A program made the translations under genes and the position numbers. Positions 1-8,705 of a DNA stretch of 45,383 bases are shown piece after piece; the first letter of the stretch is position 1; each line of letters opens with the position of its first letter. The stretch is taken from NCBI GenBank assembly GCA_019235245.1, contig JAFAKO010000108.1, positions 1-45,383 of the forward strand. The letters are read 5' to 3'. Under the pieces are notes generated by a model that saw only the letters and a program-made list of their open reading frames with translations, did no database searches and was not told the origin of the DNA. Source of the stretch: Gammaproteobacteria bacterium. GTDB lineage: Bacteria > Pseudomonadota > Gammaproteobacteria > Steroidobacterales > Steroidobacteraceae.

Positions 1-651
1 TATCCGCATGTCGATGACGTGATCCCGCTGATGGCCGAAGGCCGTGTGCTGCCTTATCTCGACGTGCCGTTCCAACATGGGGCGCCCGCCGTGCTCAAGC
101 GCATGCGCCGGCCGGCCGCGCAGGAGAAGACGCTGGAACGCATCCGCGCCTGGCGCCGCATCTGTCCAGACCTCACCTTACGGTCAACGTTCATTGTCGG
201 GTTTCCGGGCGAGACCGAGGCGGAATTCGCCGAGCTGCTCGCCTGGCTGGATGAGGCGCAACTCGAGCGCGTGGGCTGCTTCAAATACTCCCCGGTCGAG
301 GGCGCCGCTGCGAACGCGCTCCCCGACCACGTGCCGCCACAGGTGCAGGAGGAACGCTACGCGCGCTTCATGGAGCGCGCGGCGCTCATCAGCGCGCGTC
401 GCCTCGCCGCCCGCGTGGGCCGCGTCATGCGCGTGCTCATCGATGAGGTGTCGGGTGATTGCGCGGTCGCGCGCAGCGCCGGGGATGCGCCGCAGATCGA
501 TGGGGTGGTGCGAATCGCGGGGAGAGGCGCAGAGGCACGCGCGCGGCTACGCGCCGGTGAGTGGGCGGATGTCGAGATCGTATCCGCCGATGCCTACGAT
601 CTCAGCGGCCGCCTCACCGCAGTTCGCGGCGAGGCGGCCGCGACGCACTGA
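1..651 (+). CDS. rimO: Ribosomal protein S12 methylthiotransferase RimO, C-terminal half (5' end outside window)
   Basis: The frame is open from base 1 and ends at a TGA at 649-651, so the gene starts before the window. The 216 residues seen match the second half of RimO, the radical-SAM enzyme that methylthiolates an Asp of ribosomal protein S12. Visible landmarks are the [11 protein letters not shown] segment, the [12 protein letters not shown] segment of the radical-SAM barrel, [11 protein letters not shown], and a C-terminal TRAM-like RNA-binding domain (about the last 75 residues). The cluster-binding CxxxCxxC motif lies in the missing N-terminal half. Full-length RimO is roughly 430-450 residues. 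MiaB is the main alternative, but the FKYSPVEGA segment is typical of RimO. It converges on the lipoprotein gene, leaving 7 bases between them. Confidence 0.93.
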   Translation, partial: YPHVDDVIPLMAEGRVLPYLDVPFQHGAPAVLKRMRRPAAQEKTLERIRAWRRICPDLTLRSTFIVGFPGETEAEFAELLAWLDEAQLERVGCFKYSPVEGAAANALPDHVPPQVQEERYARFMERAALISARRLAARVGRVMRVLIDEVSGDCAVARSAGDAPQIDGVVRIAGRGAEARARLRAGEWADVEIVSADAYDLSGRLTAVRGEAAATH

Positions 652-658
652 GAGGCCC

Positions 659-1258
659 TCAGCCCGAGGTCATCCCGAGCGACTGCATGATCTGCGAGGC
701 CTGGTCGCGTACTGCCTGGCCCTTGCTCACCGCAGAGCTGAAATTGCCGGCGGTCGCCGCGCTGGCGGCATCGCTCCAGGCCGACTTCATGCTGTCGAGA
801 CTCGACTTCGCCGCTGCGAGCGAATCCTTGGTCACGCCCTTGGGTAAATGATGCGACTTCGAGAGGATGTCGACCCGCGACTGGATCGCGTCGACCATCT
901 TCGGCACATCCGTGCTCATCGGGGTCCAGGCGTCCTTCGCCTTGTCATTGGCGGCGTCCGCCTCCTGCTGCTTGGCGGTAGCGGTATCGCGCAGATTACC
1001 GATGGCGGTATTGAGCGCCGGCAACGCCGCCAGCACGCCCTTGTAGTCGCCCTTGGCGAGCCCGTCCTTCACGCTCGCGAGCTGGGCATCGACCGCCTGC
1101 AGCTGGTCCGGAGCGTAGTGCATCGCCGCATCACGGATGGTGGTGAGGGATGATTCCGCCGCCGCGACGCCCTGCTCGGCCGGAGCGCGCTGGTTCTGAC
1201 AGCCGGCGATCACGACGGCCGTCAGGGCGGCCATCACCCAAAACGATGGTTTCTTCAT
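659..1258 (-). CDS. Small secreted lipoprotein of unknown function
   Basis: 199 residues. The start at 1258 is chosen because MKKPSFWVM begins a normal lipoprotein signal and AGAGGA lies 8 bases upstream; a GTG 33 bases further up would add charged residues before the signal. The lipobox is VIAGC, so the mature protein starts at Cys with the sequence CQNQ. The rest is Ala/Ser/Lys/Asp-rich and predicted to be helical, with repeated patterns such as AAAKSSLDSMKSAW, suggesting a helical-bundle periplasmic protein. I do not recognise a named domain. It lies directly downstream of the LysM gene on the same strand, so the two are probably co-transcribed and act at the envelope or peptidoglycan. Confidence 0.8.
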   Translation of the reverse strand: MKKPSFWVMAALTAVVIAGCQNQRAPAEQGVAAAESSLTTIRDAAMHYAPDQLQAVDAQLASVKDGLAKGDYKGVLAALPALNTAIGNLRDTATAKQQEADAANDKAKDAWTPMSTDVPKMVDAIQSRVDILSKSHHLPKGVTKDSLAAAKSSLDSMKSAWSDAASAATAGNFSSAVSKGQAVRDQASQIMQSLGMTSG

Positions 1259-1291
1259 TGTTGCGGTCCTCTTGACAAGTGTTGCGACCAA

Positions 1292-1489
1292 TCAGGGAAT
1301 GCGCAGCTTCTGGCCGGGCCTGATCTTGTTCGGATCGCTCAGCACATCGCGATTCGCCTGAAAAACCTTAGTGTACAGCGAGGCATCGCCGTAGTACTTC
1401 TCGGCAATCTTGGAGAGCGTATCGCCCGACTGCACGAGATGGGTCTGTGTGTAGGGATTGTCGGCCGGCGGGCTCTTGTCATCTGCCAT
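1292..1489 (-). CDS. LysM-domain peptide
   Basis: 65 residues, almost entirely one LysM domain: HLVQSGDTLSKIAEKYYGD begins it and NKIRPGQKLRIP ends it. LysM modules bind N-acetylglucosamine-containing glycans such as peptidoglycan. There is no signal peptide, and the protein begins MADDKSPPADNPY. Small LysM proteins of this size related to the YgaU/Kbp type are cytoplasmic or periplasmic potassium-binding proteins, but Kbp also has a BON domain that is absent here. A strong Shine-Dalgarno (GGAGGA, 5 bases before ATG) supports the start. The lipoprotein gene follows 33 bases downstream. The function beyond glycan binding is not known. Confidence 0.88.
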   Translation of the reverse strand: MADDKSPPADNPYTQTHLVQSGDTLSKIAEKYYGDASLYTKVFQANRDVLSDPNKIRPGQKLRIP

Positions 1490-1652
1490 GTAGTCCTCCG
1501 AGTCCGTTCACGCGCTGCGGCACTGCGGACACGCAGACCAACCTCGCGTCTGCTGACATTGGAATAAAAGAGTAACACGAAGTGCGCACCACGCGATCAA
1601 CACGGGCTGACATGACGGCCAGGCAACTTCCAACCTGTAAGTAGTTGATTCG

Positions 1653-3260
1653 TTAGGGTGTTACGCGTCGCCCGCGCACGGCGTCGTCAACGCTCGCGTA
1701 GTGCAGCGCAGCCATCGGCAGCTGCGGAAGCGTGGCCCGGGCGAGGGCATCGCGAGCCGAGTCATGCAGCCGCGCCAGGCGCAGCTGGACGTTATGGCGG
1801 TCCAGCCACGCGCACAGCTCCGCCAACGCCTCGAGCGAGGTACTGTCGAGGTCGGGCGACTCCTCGAGACTCAGCACGACCATGCGCGTCGAGGCATTGG
1901 CGCTCACCCGCTCGCGCACCTGCGCCAGCAGCGGCTCCGCGTTGGCGAAGAACAGCGGCTCATCGAGCCGCAACACCAGCACCTCGGGAAGCGCTAGCGC
2001 GTCCGGAAACCGTTTGACGTTGACGTAATCGTGCTCACCGACTCGCCCGAGAACTGCGAGCCGTGGTCGCGCCAGCGAGCGCAGCAGCAGCGCGATGGTG
2101 AGAGCAATCGCCACCAGCAGTCCGTTCAGGACTCCAAACACCATCACGCTCAGCACCGCGGCGATCGCCACGAAGCGATCGCGTTCCCAGCGGAAGTAGT
2201 CGCTGAACACCCCGAAGCGCAGCGACTTGCCGACCGCATGGATCACGATGGCCGCGAGCACGGGCGCCGGAATGCGCTCGATCCAGCCGAGAAAGACCAG
2301 CACCAGCACCAGCACGACCGCGGCGGCGGTGAGGCCCGCGACGCGCGAGCGCGCCCCTGCGGCGTCGTTGGCCGAGGTGGCGGAATAACCGGCACCCACC
2401 GGCGTTCCCTGGAGCAGTCCAGCCAGCAGGTTTGCCACCCCCAGCGCGAGCAGGTCACGGTTGGGCTCAACCGTCTCATCGTGCTTGAGCGCGAAGGTGC
2501 GGATCGAGCCGTACGACTCGGCGTACAGGATGAACATGATGGCGAGCGAGTATTCGACGAGCGGCAGGGCGTGGATGCCCGTTGGAGCCGCCAGCGCCGG
2601 CACCGCGAGGGCTAAATGAATGGGCCCGGTGAGCACTACGCCGTGCGCCGCGAGCGACGGCGCGGCCAGGATGCTCGCGACGATCACCACCAGTGCACCC
2701 GGCACCCGGGGCACGCGCTCGAGCAGGAAAAGACCGGCGAGCGCCGTGAGACCGCAGGCCAGGCTCGGCAGCTGCCAGGCGGCATGGTCGCGCGCCAGCT
2801 CGAGAATCAGCGGAAAGAAGCCGCTGCTCCGGGGGTGCACGTTCGCGAGGTGTGGCCACTGCCGCACTGCGATGACGAGCGCCAGTCCGAAGGTATAGCC
2901 GCGCAGCACCGGCCGCGCGATCAGATTCGACATGGCGCCGAGCCGGAAGGCCGCGCAGGTCGAGAAGGCGATGCCGGTGCCGACGATCAGACAGGAGGCG
3001 AGCGCGACGCGCTCCGCCGCGCTCTGCGCACCGAGCGCGGCGGTGGCCGACGCCAGCACTGCCGCGGAGGAAGATGTCGCGCTCACGATGGCAACGCGGC
3101 TGCGGCCGATGAGGCCGTAGCAGATGAGCCCGGCAAAGAGCGCAATTACTCCGGCTTGCGGCGGCAGCCCGGCGAGACCCGAATAGGCAACGGCTTCGGG
3201 TAGCAGCAGTCCTGCGATGGCGACTCCGGCCAGGAGGTCCGGGACAGTCGTGGTTGTCAT
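1653..3260 (-). CDS. SulP-family anion permease with C-terminal STAS domain
   Basis: 535 residues from the ATG at 3260; a GTG at 3269 in the same frame is an alternative. The N-terminal ~400 residues form the SulP membrane domain, with the family opening PDLLAGVAIAGLLLPEAVAY, about 10-12 hydrophobic segments, and the PVGAGYSATSANDAAGARS loop. The C-terminal ~120 residues form a STAS domain, including the D-S-T-S site (PDLDSTSLEAL) used for regulation in anti-anti-sigma relatives. SulP proteins carry sulfate, bicarbonate or dicarboxylates across the inner membrane; the substrate cannot be read from the sequence. The gene is divergent from the TPR-glycosyltransferase pair and shows no clear link to the EPS genes. 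Confidence 0.9.
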   Translation of the reverse strand: MTTTTVPDLLAGVAIAGLLLPEAVAYSGLAGLPPQAGVIALFAGLICYGLIGRSRVAIVSATSSSAAVLASATAALGAQSAAERVALASCLIVGTGIAFSTCAAFRLGAMSNLIARPVLRGYTFGLALVIAVRQWPHLANVHPRSSGFFPLILELARDHAAWQLPSLACGLTALAGLFLLERVPRVPGALVVIVASILAAPSLAAHGVVLTGPIHLALAVPALAAPTGIHALPLVEYSLAIMFILYAESYGSIRTFALKHDETVEPNRDLLALGVANLLAGLLQGTPVGAGYSATSANDAAGARSRVAGLTAAAVVLVLVLVFLGWIERIPAPVLAAIVIHAVGKSLRFGVFSDYFRWERDRFVAIAAVLSVMVFGVLNGLLVAIALTIALLLRSLARPRLAVLGRVGEHDYVNVKRFPDALALPEVLVLRLDEPLFFANAEPLLAQVRERVSANASTRMVVLSLEESPDLDSTSLEALAELCAWLDRHNVQLRLARLHDSARDALARATLPQLPMAALHYASVDDAVRGRRVTP

Positions 3261-3265
3261 GCTCC

Positions 3266-3311
3266 GCACTTTATTGCAGTGCTAAATTGCCCTCAAAACC
3301 TGGCATCCAGG
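3266..3311. promoter_or_regulatory. Divergent intergenic region with two short dyads
   Basis: Between the SulP permease and the first TPR-glycosyltransferase gene there are two small inverted repeats: GCACT-7 nt-AGTGC (3266-3282) and CCTGG-cat-CCAGG (3299-3311). Either could be an operator or a short RNA hairpin. No convincing -35/-10 pair was seen, so this is only a candidate regulatory region. Confidence 0.25.
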
Positions 3312-3320
3312 TCAGTCTGC

Positions 3321-4679
3321 ATGAGCACAAACGCCTCGGAAACCGCGCCGGACCGCGCGAAGGCGCTCGAACACTTCAACCGTGGCCAGGCATTGTGGGA
3401 GCAGGGCCAGACTGATGCGGCACAGGCCTGCTTCGAGCGCGCGGTGGCGATCCTGCCTGACTTCGCCGAAGCGCATGTCAACCGCGGGATCCTGCAATAC
3501 ATGTCGAATCAGCTCGCGGTTGCACTCGCCAGCTTCGATGCGGCTGTCGCAATACGGCCGAATCTCACCGAAGCTCAGCGAAACCGTGCCAACATTCTGG
3601 CGATGCTGCATCGGGTCGACGAGTCGCTGCACAGCTACGAGCTTGCGCTGGAAGGCTATGCCAGGCAGCGTCCCGGTGGCTCCGAACCCGGCGTGGACGA
3701 GATTCACACGCGGTACAACCGGTCGTTCGCGCTGCTTCTTGGCGGAGACTTCGACAACGGCTGGCGAGAGCATGAATGGCGCCGCAGCAGTCCACGTCTT
3801 GCATACCAGCATCGGCAGTTTCCACAGCCCTACTGGCTGGGTGAAGAGCCACTTCGAGACCAAACGATCTTCCTCTATGCCGAACAGGGTTTCGGAGACA
3901 CGATACAGTTTTGCCGCTACGTGCCGCTCCTGGCGCGGCAGGGCGCGGAGGTGCTGCTCGAGGTGGAGCCCACTTTGCAGAGCCTCCTGCGCAGCCTTCC
4001 CGGGGTGTCACAGGTCCTCACGCGCGCCGACGTGCTGCCGGAATTCCACTGTTACTGTTCCCTCATGAGCTTGCCCCGTGCACTGCGTACCTCGGTCGCG
4101 ACCGTGCCGGCGGACGTTCCCTACCTCAACGCAGACACCGCTGCGGTACGAACCTGGCGGGAATTCCTGGGAGAGCGGCGCCGGCCGAGAGTTGGACTGG
4201 TGTGGTCGGGAGGGCAGGGACCCGCCCGCCGAGCGGTGCCCACACGTCGTAACGTTCCGCTGGAGAGACTCGACATCCTCAGGACCGTCGACGTCGACTT
4301 CATCAGCCTGCAGAAGGGTGAGCCGGGCGAGTCGGAGCATCGCGCGCTCCTGTCACAGGGCTGGAAGGGTCTGCGCATGAGGGCTTTCGCGGATCGCCTG
4401 ACGACTTTCGCAGACACCGCAGCCCTCATGGAAAACCTGGATCTGGTGATATCCGTAGACACCTCGACGGCACACCTGGCCGGCGCGCTCGGCAGGCCGG
4501 TGTGGCTCCTCAATCGCTTCGACTCGGAATGGCGTTGGCTGCTCGACCGGCAGGACAGTCCGTGGTATCCGACCATGCGAATTTACCGACAGGAGCGTCT
4601 CGGCGAGTGGGACGGCGTGCTCGAGCGCCTGGCGCGGGATCTCGAAGACTGGCGCCGAAAATGGCCGGTACAGACTTGA
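3321..4679 (+). CDS. TPR protein with GT9-like glycosyltransferase domain (first of a tandem pair)
   Basis: 452 residues from the ATG at 3321 (MSTNASETAPD). An upstream start at 3279 is possible but adds an atypical N-terminus. The first ~130 residues contain about three TPR units (HFNRGQALWEQGQTDAAQACF; AHVNRGILQYMSNQLAVAL). A bridging segment has GDFDNGWREHEWR. The C-terminal ~300 residues resemble the ADP-heptose:LPS heptosyltransferase (GT9) fold: PRVGLVWSGG, then DLVISVDTSTAHLAGALGRPVW and WRWLLDRQDSPWYP. Such proteins are found in EPS, flagellin-glycosylation and PEP-CTERM loci, but the sugar and acceptor are unknown. The next gene is a paralogue starting 8 bases downstream, so this is a duplicated pair in one operon. 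Confidence 0.85.
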   Translation: MSTNASETAPDRAKALEHFNRGQALWEQGQTDAAQACFERAVAILPDFAEAHVNRGILQYMSNQLAVALASFDAAVAIRPNLTEAQRNRANILAMLHRVDESLHSYELALEGYARQRPGGSEPGVDEIHTRYNRSFALLLGGDFDNGWREHEWRRSSPRLAYQHRQFPQPYWLGEEPLRDQTIFLYAEQGFGDTIQFCRYVPLLARQGAEVLLEVEPTLQSLLRSLPGVSQVLTRADVLPEFHCYCSLMSLPRALRTSVATVPADVPYLNADTAAVRTWREFLGERRRPRVGLVWSGGQGPARRAVPTRRNVPLERLDILRTVDVDFISLQKGEPGESEHRALLSQGWKGLRMRAFADRLTTFADTAALMENLDLVISVDTSTAHLAGALGRPVWLLNRFDSEWRWLLDRQDSPWYPTMRIYRQERLGEWDGVLERLARDLEDWRRKWPVQT

Positions 4680-4687
4680 GGCCACGG

Positions 4688-6268
4688 ATGAGCGTCCAGG
4701 GAATCCAAGGCAGTGTTGCACTGGCGATTGCCCTGCATCGATCGGGGAGACTCACAGAGGCAGCTGCCGCTTACGAGCAGGTCCTCAGGCTGGACCCGCG
4801 CAATTTCGATGCGCTGCACCTATCGGGCGTGATCGCCTCACAGACCAATGAACCAGCGAAAGCGGTCGAGCGGATCACCCGGGCGATCGCGAACGACCCG
4901 GGAAACATCGGTCTTCATGCGGCACATGCCAATCTCGGCGCGGCGCTCAAGGCGGTTGGTCGGCTGCAAGACGCTCTCGCGAGCTTCGATCGCGCGATTG
5001 CCATCAAGCCTGACTATGCGATCGCTCACTCGAATCGTGGCACCGTGCTGGCCGAACTCGAGTCCGATGAAGCGGCGCTGGCCAGTTACGACCTGGCCAT
5101 CGCCATTCGGCCCGACGCGGCCGCGGCGCACTTCAATCGGGGTAACCTGCTGAAGAGGATCGGAGACCTGGGTGCAGCCCTGGAGAGCTATGACCGTGTG
5201 ATCGCGCTGGATCCAGCGCACGTCGGGGTTCACAGCCCAAGAGGTGATGTGCTGAGGGAGCTCGGGCAGCTCGAGGCGGCGATCGCCAGCTTCGATCGGG
5301 CACTTACGCTGAATCCGCAAGATGTGGATGCGCACGCTGCCCGGGGAGTCACTTTGCTTCTCGCCGGAGACTTCGCGGGAGGCTGGCCGGAGTATGAATG
5401 GCGCTCCAGAGTGCGCAACGCGCACCTGCACGTACCGCGCCGGGCCCGCACAAGCCCGCGCTGGCTCGGCGCGGAGCCACTCGTGGGCAAGACCATTGTG
5501 ATCCACGCCGAGCAGGGACTGGGTGACTCGATCCAGTTCTGCCGTTACGCGAAGCCGCTCGCCCACCTGGGCGCGCAGGTGATTCTGGAAGTCGATCCTT
5601 CGCTGACCGCCGTACTGTCGACCCTGGAGGGGGTCGCGCAGGTAATCCCCACCGGCGGCGCGCTTCCCGAGCACGACTACCACTGCCCGATCATGAGTCT
5701 GCCGCTGGCGTTCAAAACCACCCTGGAGACTATTCCCGCCGGTGGCGCCTACCTTCGCGCCGACGAGCGCAAGGTGGCGCGGTGGCACAACGACCTGGGC
5801 GCAAGGTCTGCGCCTCGCGTCGGTCTGGTCTGGAGTGGAAATCCACACCATACCCATGACCGGTATCGGAGCATCGCGCTCGGGGAGCTGCTCGAGCACT
5901 TGCCGTCGGAATATGAGTACGTCTCGCTGCAGAAGGAGGTCCGCGAGCCCGACCGGTTGGTGCTGCGACAGCACGCGGAGGTGACCGATCCGACCACGCG
6001 CCTCACTGACTTCTCCGATACCGCCGCTCTCTGCAGCTGCCTCGACCTGGTGATCAGTGTCGATACCAGCGTGGCGCACCTGAGCGCGGCGCTGGGACGC
6101 CCCACCTGGATCTTGCTGCCGTGCTATCCGGACTGGCGCTGGCTGATGGCGCGCGGGGATTCCCCGTGGTACCCAAGCGTCAGGCTGTACCGGCAGCAGC
6201 GACGGTGCGAATGGGGCACCGTCTTGACGCGGGTTCGAAAGGACATGGGCGCGCTGCCCGGCTGCTGA
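4688..6268 (+). CDS. TPR protein with GT9-like glycosyltransferase domain (second of a tandem pair)
   Basis: 526 residues from the ATG at 4688 (MSVQGIQGSV); the frame is open upstream but there overlaps the previous gene. The N-terminal ~220 residues carry six or so TPR units with the repeating pattern ALASFDRAIAIKPDYA / ALASYDLAIAIRPDAA. Next comes LLAGDFAGGWPEYEWRSR and a GT9-like domain with EQGLGDSIQFCRY, PRVGLVWSGNP, LVISVDTSVAHLSAALGRP and a C-terminal DWRWLMARGDSPWYPSVRLYR. It shares this architecture with its upstream neighbour but has more TPRs. It is probably a glycosyltransferase tethered to partners by the TPR region. A GC-rich hairpin follows the stop. Confidence 0.86.
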   Translation: MSVQGIQGSVALAIALHRSGRLTEAAAAYEQVLRLDPRNFDALHLSGVIASQTNEPAKAVERITRAIANDPGNIGLHAAHANLGAALKAVGRLQDALASFDRAIAIKPDYAIAHSNRGTVLAELESDEAALASYDLAIAIRPDAAAAHFNRGNLLKRIGDLGAALESYDRVIALDPAHVGVHSPRGDVLRELGQLEAAIASFDRALTLNPQDVDAHAARGVTLLLAGDFAGGWPEYEWRSRVRNAHLHVPRRARTSPRWLGAEPLVGKTIVIHAEQGLGDSIQFCRYAKPLAHLGAQVILEVDPSLTAVLSTLEGVAQVIPTGGALPEHDYHCPIMSLPLAFKTTLETIPAGGAYLRADERKVARWHNDLGARSAPRVGLVWSGNPHHTHDRYRSIALGELLEHLPSEYEYVSLQKEVREPDRLVLRQHAEVTDPTTRLTDFSDTAALCSCLDLVISVDTSVAHLSAALGRPTWILLPCYPDWRWLMARGDSPWYPSVRLYRQQRRCEWGTVLTRVRKDMGALPGC

Positions 6269-6279
6269 TACCGCGGAAG

Positions 6280-6310
6280 CCGCCCGCCCCGCCGATCTGC
6301 CGGCGGGCGG
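6280..6310. terminator. GC-rich hairpin between convergent genes
   Basis: CCGCCCGCC (6280-6288) pairs with GGCGGGCGG (6302-6310) across a 13-base loop. It lies between the stop of the second TPR-glycosyltransferase gene and the stop of glmS, so it could terminate both. There is no run of T on either side, which lowers confidence in intrinsic termination. Confidence 0.45.
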
Positions 6311-6329
6311 GCCTTCCAGCGACGAGCGA

Positions 6330-8165
6330 TTATTCGACCGTCACGCTCTTGGCGAGATTGCGCGGCTGATCGACGTCCGTGCCCTTGAGAATCGCCGCGT
6401 GATAGGCGAGCAGTTGCAGTGGGATGCTATAGACCACCGGTGCCTGTACGTAGGAGACCTGCCGCGGCATCTCGATGACCGTGACGCCATCACTTGCTGA
6501 GATACCCGACTCAGGATCGGCGAACACGAAGAGCTCCCCGCCGCGGGCGCGCACCTCCATGAGGTTGGATTTGAGCTTCTCCAGGAGGTCGTTGTTGGGA
6601 GCCACGGCCACCACCGGCATGTCGGCGTCGACGAGCGCGAGCGGCCCGTGCTTGAGCTCGCCCGCCGGATAGCCCTCGGCATGAATGTAGGAAATCTCCT
6701 TGAGCTTGAGCGCTCCCTCGAGCGCGATCGGATACAGCGCGCCGCGTCCGAGAAAGAGCGCGTGGCGCCTGTCGGCGAAGCGCTCCGCGAGGCGCAGGAT
6801 GACCGGGTCGAGCTCGAGAGTGCGTTCCACGTGCGCCGGCAGCTCGATGAGGCGGCTGACGAGCGCGCGCTCGCGTTCGGCATCGCTCCCCTGGTGGCGC
6901 GCGAGCGCCACCACGAGCATGCCGAGCGCAGTGAGCTGCGTGGTGAAGGCCTTGGTGGAAGCGACGCCGATCTCGGGACCGGCGCGCGTCAGCATCACCA
7001 GCTCCGATTCGCGCACCAGCGAGCTCTCGGGCACGTTGCAGATGGCGAGCGAGGAGAGATAGCCCGATTCCCGTGCCAGGCGCAGCGCCGCGAGCGTGTC
7101 GGCGGTCTCGCCCGACTGTGAGATGGTCACGAACAGCGTATCCGGCGGCACCAGTGGCTTGCGGTAGCGATACTCGCTTGCGATGTCGACGGCGCACGGA
7201 ACCTTGGATATCTGCTCGATGAAGTAGCGCGCCACGCAGGCGGCGTGATAGCTGGTGCCGCAGGCGACGATGTGCACGTTCTGCGCGCGCTGCAGCACCG
7301 CAGTAGCGGCCGGTCCGAAGGCGGCTTCGAGCAGGCGTCCGTTCGCCACCCGCTCCTGCAGTGTGTTGGCGATCGCCAGGGGCTGCTCGTGAATCTCCTT
7401 CAGCATGAAATGCTGGTAGGGGCCGCGTTCGGCGGCGCTCGCCGAGAGCTCGCTCTCGCGCACCGGACGCTCGACCGCCACACCGTTGCGGTCGAGGATG
7501 CGCACCGACTCGCGGCGCACGTCGGCCACATCGCCTTCCTCGAGGAAGATGAAGCGGCGCGTTACGGGGAGTAACGCAGCGACGTCGGAAGCGACGAAGT
7601 TCTCCTCCACTCCGAGACCAATGACCACCGGACAGCCTTCGCGCGCGAGGATGAGACGCTCGGGATCGTGCTCGCTCACGACTACCAGCGCATAAGCACC
7701 CTCGAGCTCGGCGACCGTGGCACGCACGGCCTTGAAAAGGTCGTGCAGCGTCTGCAGGTGCAGGTGTATCCGGTGCGCGATGACCTCGGTATCCGTCTCG
7801 GAAGTGAACGGGTAGCCGCGGCGCAGCAGGTCGGCGCGCAGCTCCTCGTGATTCTCGATGATGCCGTTGTGCACGATGGCGATACCGTCGCGCGAGATGT
7901 GCGGATGAGCGTTGCGCTCGCTCGGCACGCCGTGGGTTGCCCAGCGGGTGTGAGCGATACCGATCCGGCCGTCGGTCGGATGCTGCTCGAGCGCCTCATC
8001 GAGCATGCGCACCTTGCCGACCGTGCGCAGCCGGGTGAGATGCTTCGAGCCATTGAGCACGGCGATGCCCGCCGAGTCATAGCCGCGATACTCGAGCCGC
8101 CGCAGCCCCTCCATCAGGATGGGGACGACATTACGCTCGGCGACGGCTCCGACGATTCCGCACAT
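6330..8165 (-). CDS. glmS: Glutamine--fructose-6-phosphate aminotransferase (isomerizing)
   Basis: 611 residues, the usual GlmS length (E. coli about 609). It makes glucosamine-6-phosphate from fructose-6-phosphate and glutamine, the entry to UDP-GlcNAc for peptidoglycan, LPS and EPS. The N-terminal glutaminase domain starts MCGIVGA with Cys at position 2 as nucleophile after Met removal, and has [12 protein letters not shown] and HTRWATHG. Two SIS isomerase domains follow ([43 protein letters not shown]), ending in the conserved LAKSVTVE tail. GAGGA sits 7 bases before ATG. It lies downstream of EPS genes on the same strand with a hairpin-rich leader between, so it may be partly co-expressed with them. 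Confidence 0.98.
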   Translation of the reverse strand: MCGIVGAVAERNVVPILMEGLRRLEYRGYDSAGIAVLNGSKHLTRLRTVGKVRMLDEALEQHPTDGRIGIAHTRWATHGVPSERNAHPHISRDGIAIVHNGIIENHEELRADLLRRGYPFTSETDTEVIAHRIHLHLQTLHDLFKAVRATVAELEGAYALVVVSEHDPERLILAREGCPVVIGLGVEENFVASDVAALLPVTRRFIFLEEGDVADVRRESVRILDRNGVAVERPVRESELSASAAERGPYQHFMLKEIHEQPLAIANTLQERVANGRLLEAAFGPAATAVLQRAQNVHIVACGTSYHAACVARYFIEQISKVPCAVDIASEYRYRKPLVPPDTLFVTISQSGETADTLAALRLARESGYLSSLAICNVPESSLVRESELVMLTRAGPEIGVASTKAFTTQLTALGMLVVALARHQGSDAERERALVSRLIELPAHVERTLELDPVILRLAERFADRRHALFLGRGALYPIALEGALKLKEISYIHAEGYPAGELKHGPLALVDADMPVVAVAPNNDLLEKLKSNLMEVRARGGELFVFADPESGISASDGVTVIEMPRQVSYVQAPVVYSIPLQLLAYHAAILKGTDVDQPRNLAKSVTVE

Positions 8166-8179
8166 GGTTCCATCCTCAA

Positions 8180-8240
8180 TTAGGCCTGAAAGGCCCGGTA
8201 CCGGTCCTGGACCGGCCTAACAGTTTGCCCGAAACCGGGC
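8180..8240 (-). promoter_or_regulatory. glmS leader with nested inverted repeats
   Basis: Three dyads precede the glmS start: TTAGGCC (8180-8186) with GGCCTAA (8214-8220); an inner CCGGTCC-t-GGACCGG (8201-8215); and GCCCG-aaac-CGGGC (8227-8240). The outer and inner stems share bases and so would compete. The outermost could attenuate transcription from the upstream BON gene or set glmS translation. This is inference from symmetry only; no glmS ribozyme core was recognised. Confidence 0.4.
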
Positions 8241-8308
8241 GAAGACACTAATTCAGGCTGTTAAATCAAGAGGTTATAGCGTGGCCGTGGCCGGCTTCCG
8301 CAAAGGCG

Positions 8309-8704
8309 CTAAGGCGGAGTGCCCCCGCGGATGATAGATAAGTGTCGCTCATCGACCTCGAGTACTCCACGGACGGCTCTCGCATCCCCCTGCACGAGCA
8401 GCAGGTCGTAAGTGGATTGCACGAAGCCGCTCAGATGCACCACGCCGTTTTCGACCGAGACATCGATCATCCGGCCGCTGAGGCCAGGATCTCCGGCGAT
8501 TGCTGCCCTGACGCGTGCCTGCACATGGGCGTCAGCAGACCCGGCTGCAGGTTCGCTCCGCGGTGAACCGGCCGAACAGGCGCATAACAGGCAGAGTGCA
8601 CCTGCAACGACCGTGCGGGCCAACAGCGGGAAGGTCACGCCTGTCACGTACAGAACTCTGCGCCCCAGGTCAGCCGATCGCAATCGCTGTCCTGTGCTCA
8701 GCAT
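8309..8704 (-). CDS. BON-domain lipoprotein
   Basis: 131 residues from the ATG at 8704, which follows the upstream gene's stop by a single base (TGAGATG). A GTG at 8638 would give a shorter, more typical signal peptide. The lipobox is LCAC with the preceding hydrophobic stretch TVVAGALCL. After a short Ser/Gly/Ala linker there is a single BON domain (~65 residues): HVQARVRAAIAGDPGL, then ISV-type strand VSVENGVVHLSGFV and ARAVRGVLEVDE. BON domains bind phospholipid or envelope components (as in OsmY and secretin partners). It is probably anchored in the outer or inner membrane and co-transcribed with the EPS genes above it. Its role is unknown. Confidence 0.8.
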   Translation of the reverse strand: MLSTGQRLRSADLGRRVLYVTGVTFPLLARTVVAGALCLLCACSAGSPRSEPAAGSADAHVQARVRAAIAGDPGLSGRMIDVSVENGVVHLSGFVQSTYDLLLVQGDARAVRGVLEVDERHLSIIRGGTPP

Positions 8705-8705
8705 C

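Noticed and set aside
4838-6079. A 413-codon open frame on the minus strand, antisense to the second TPR-glycosyltransferase
   Set aside because: Reverse-strand shadow of TPR coding sequence; no start context or domain.
8166-8308. A glmS ribozyme
   Set aside because: The gap has hairpins but no recognisable ribozyme core, and that ribozyme is known from Gram-positive bacteria, not this kind of organism.
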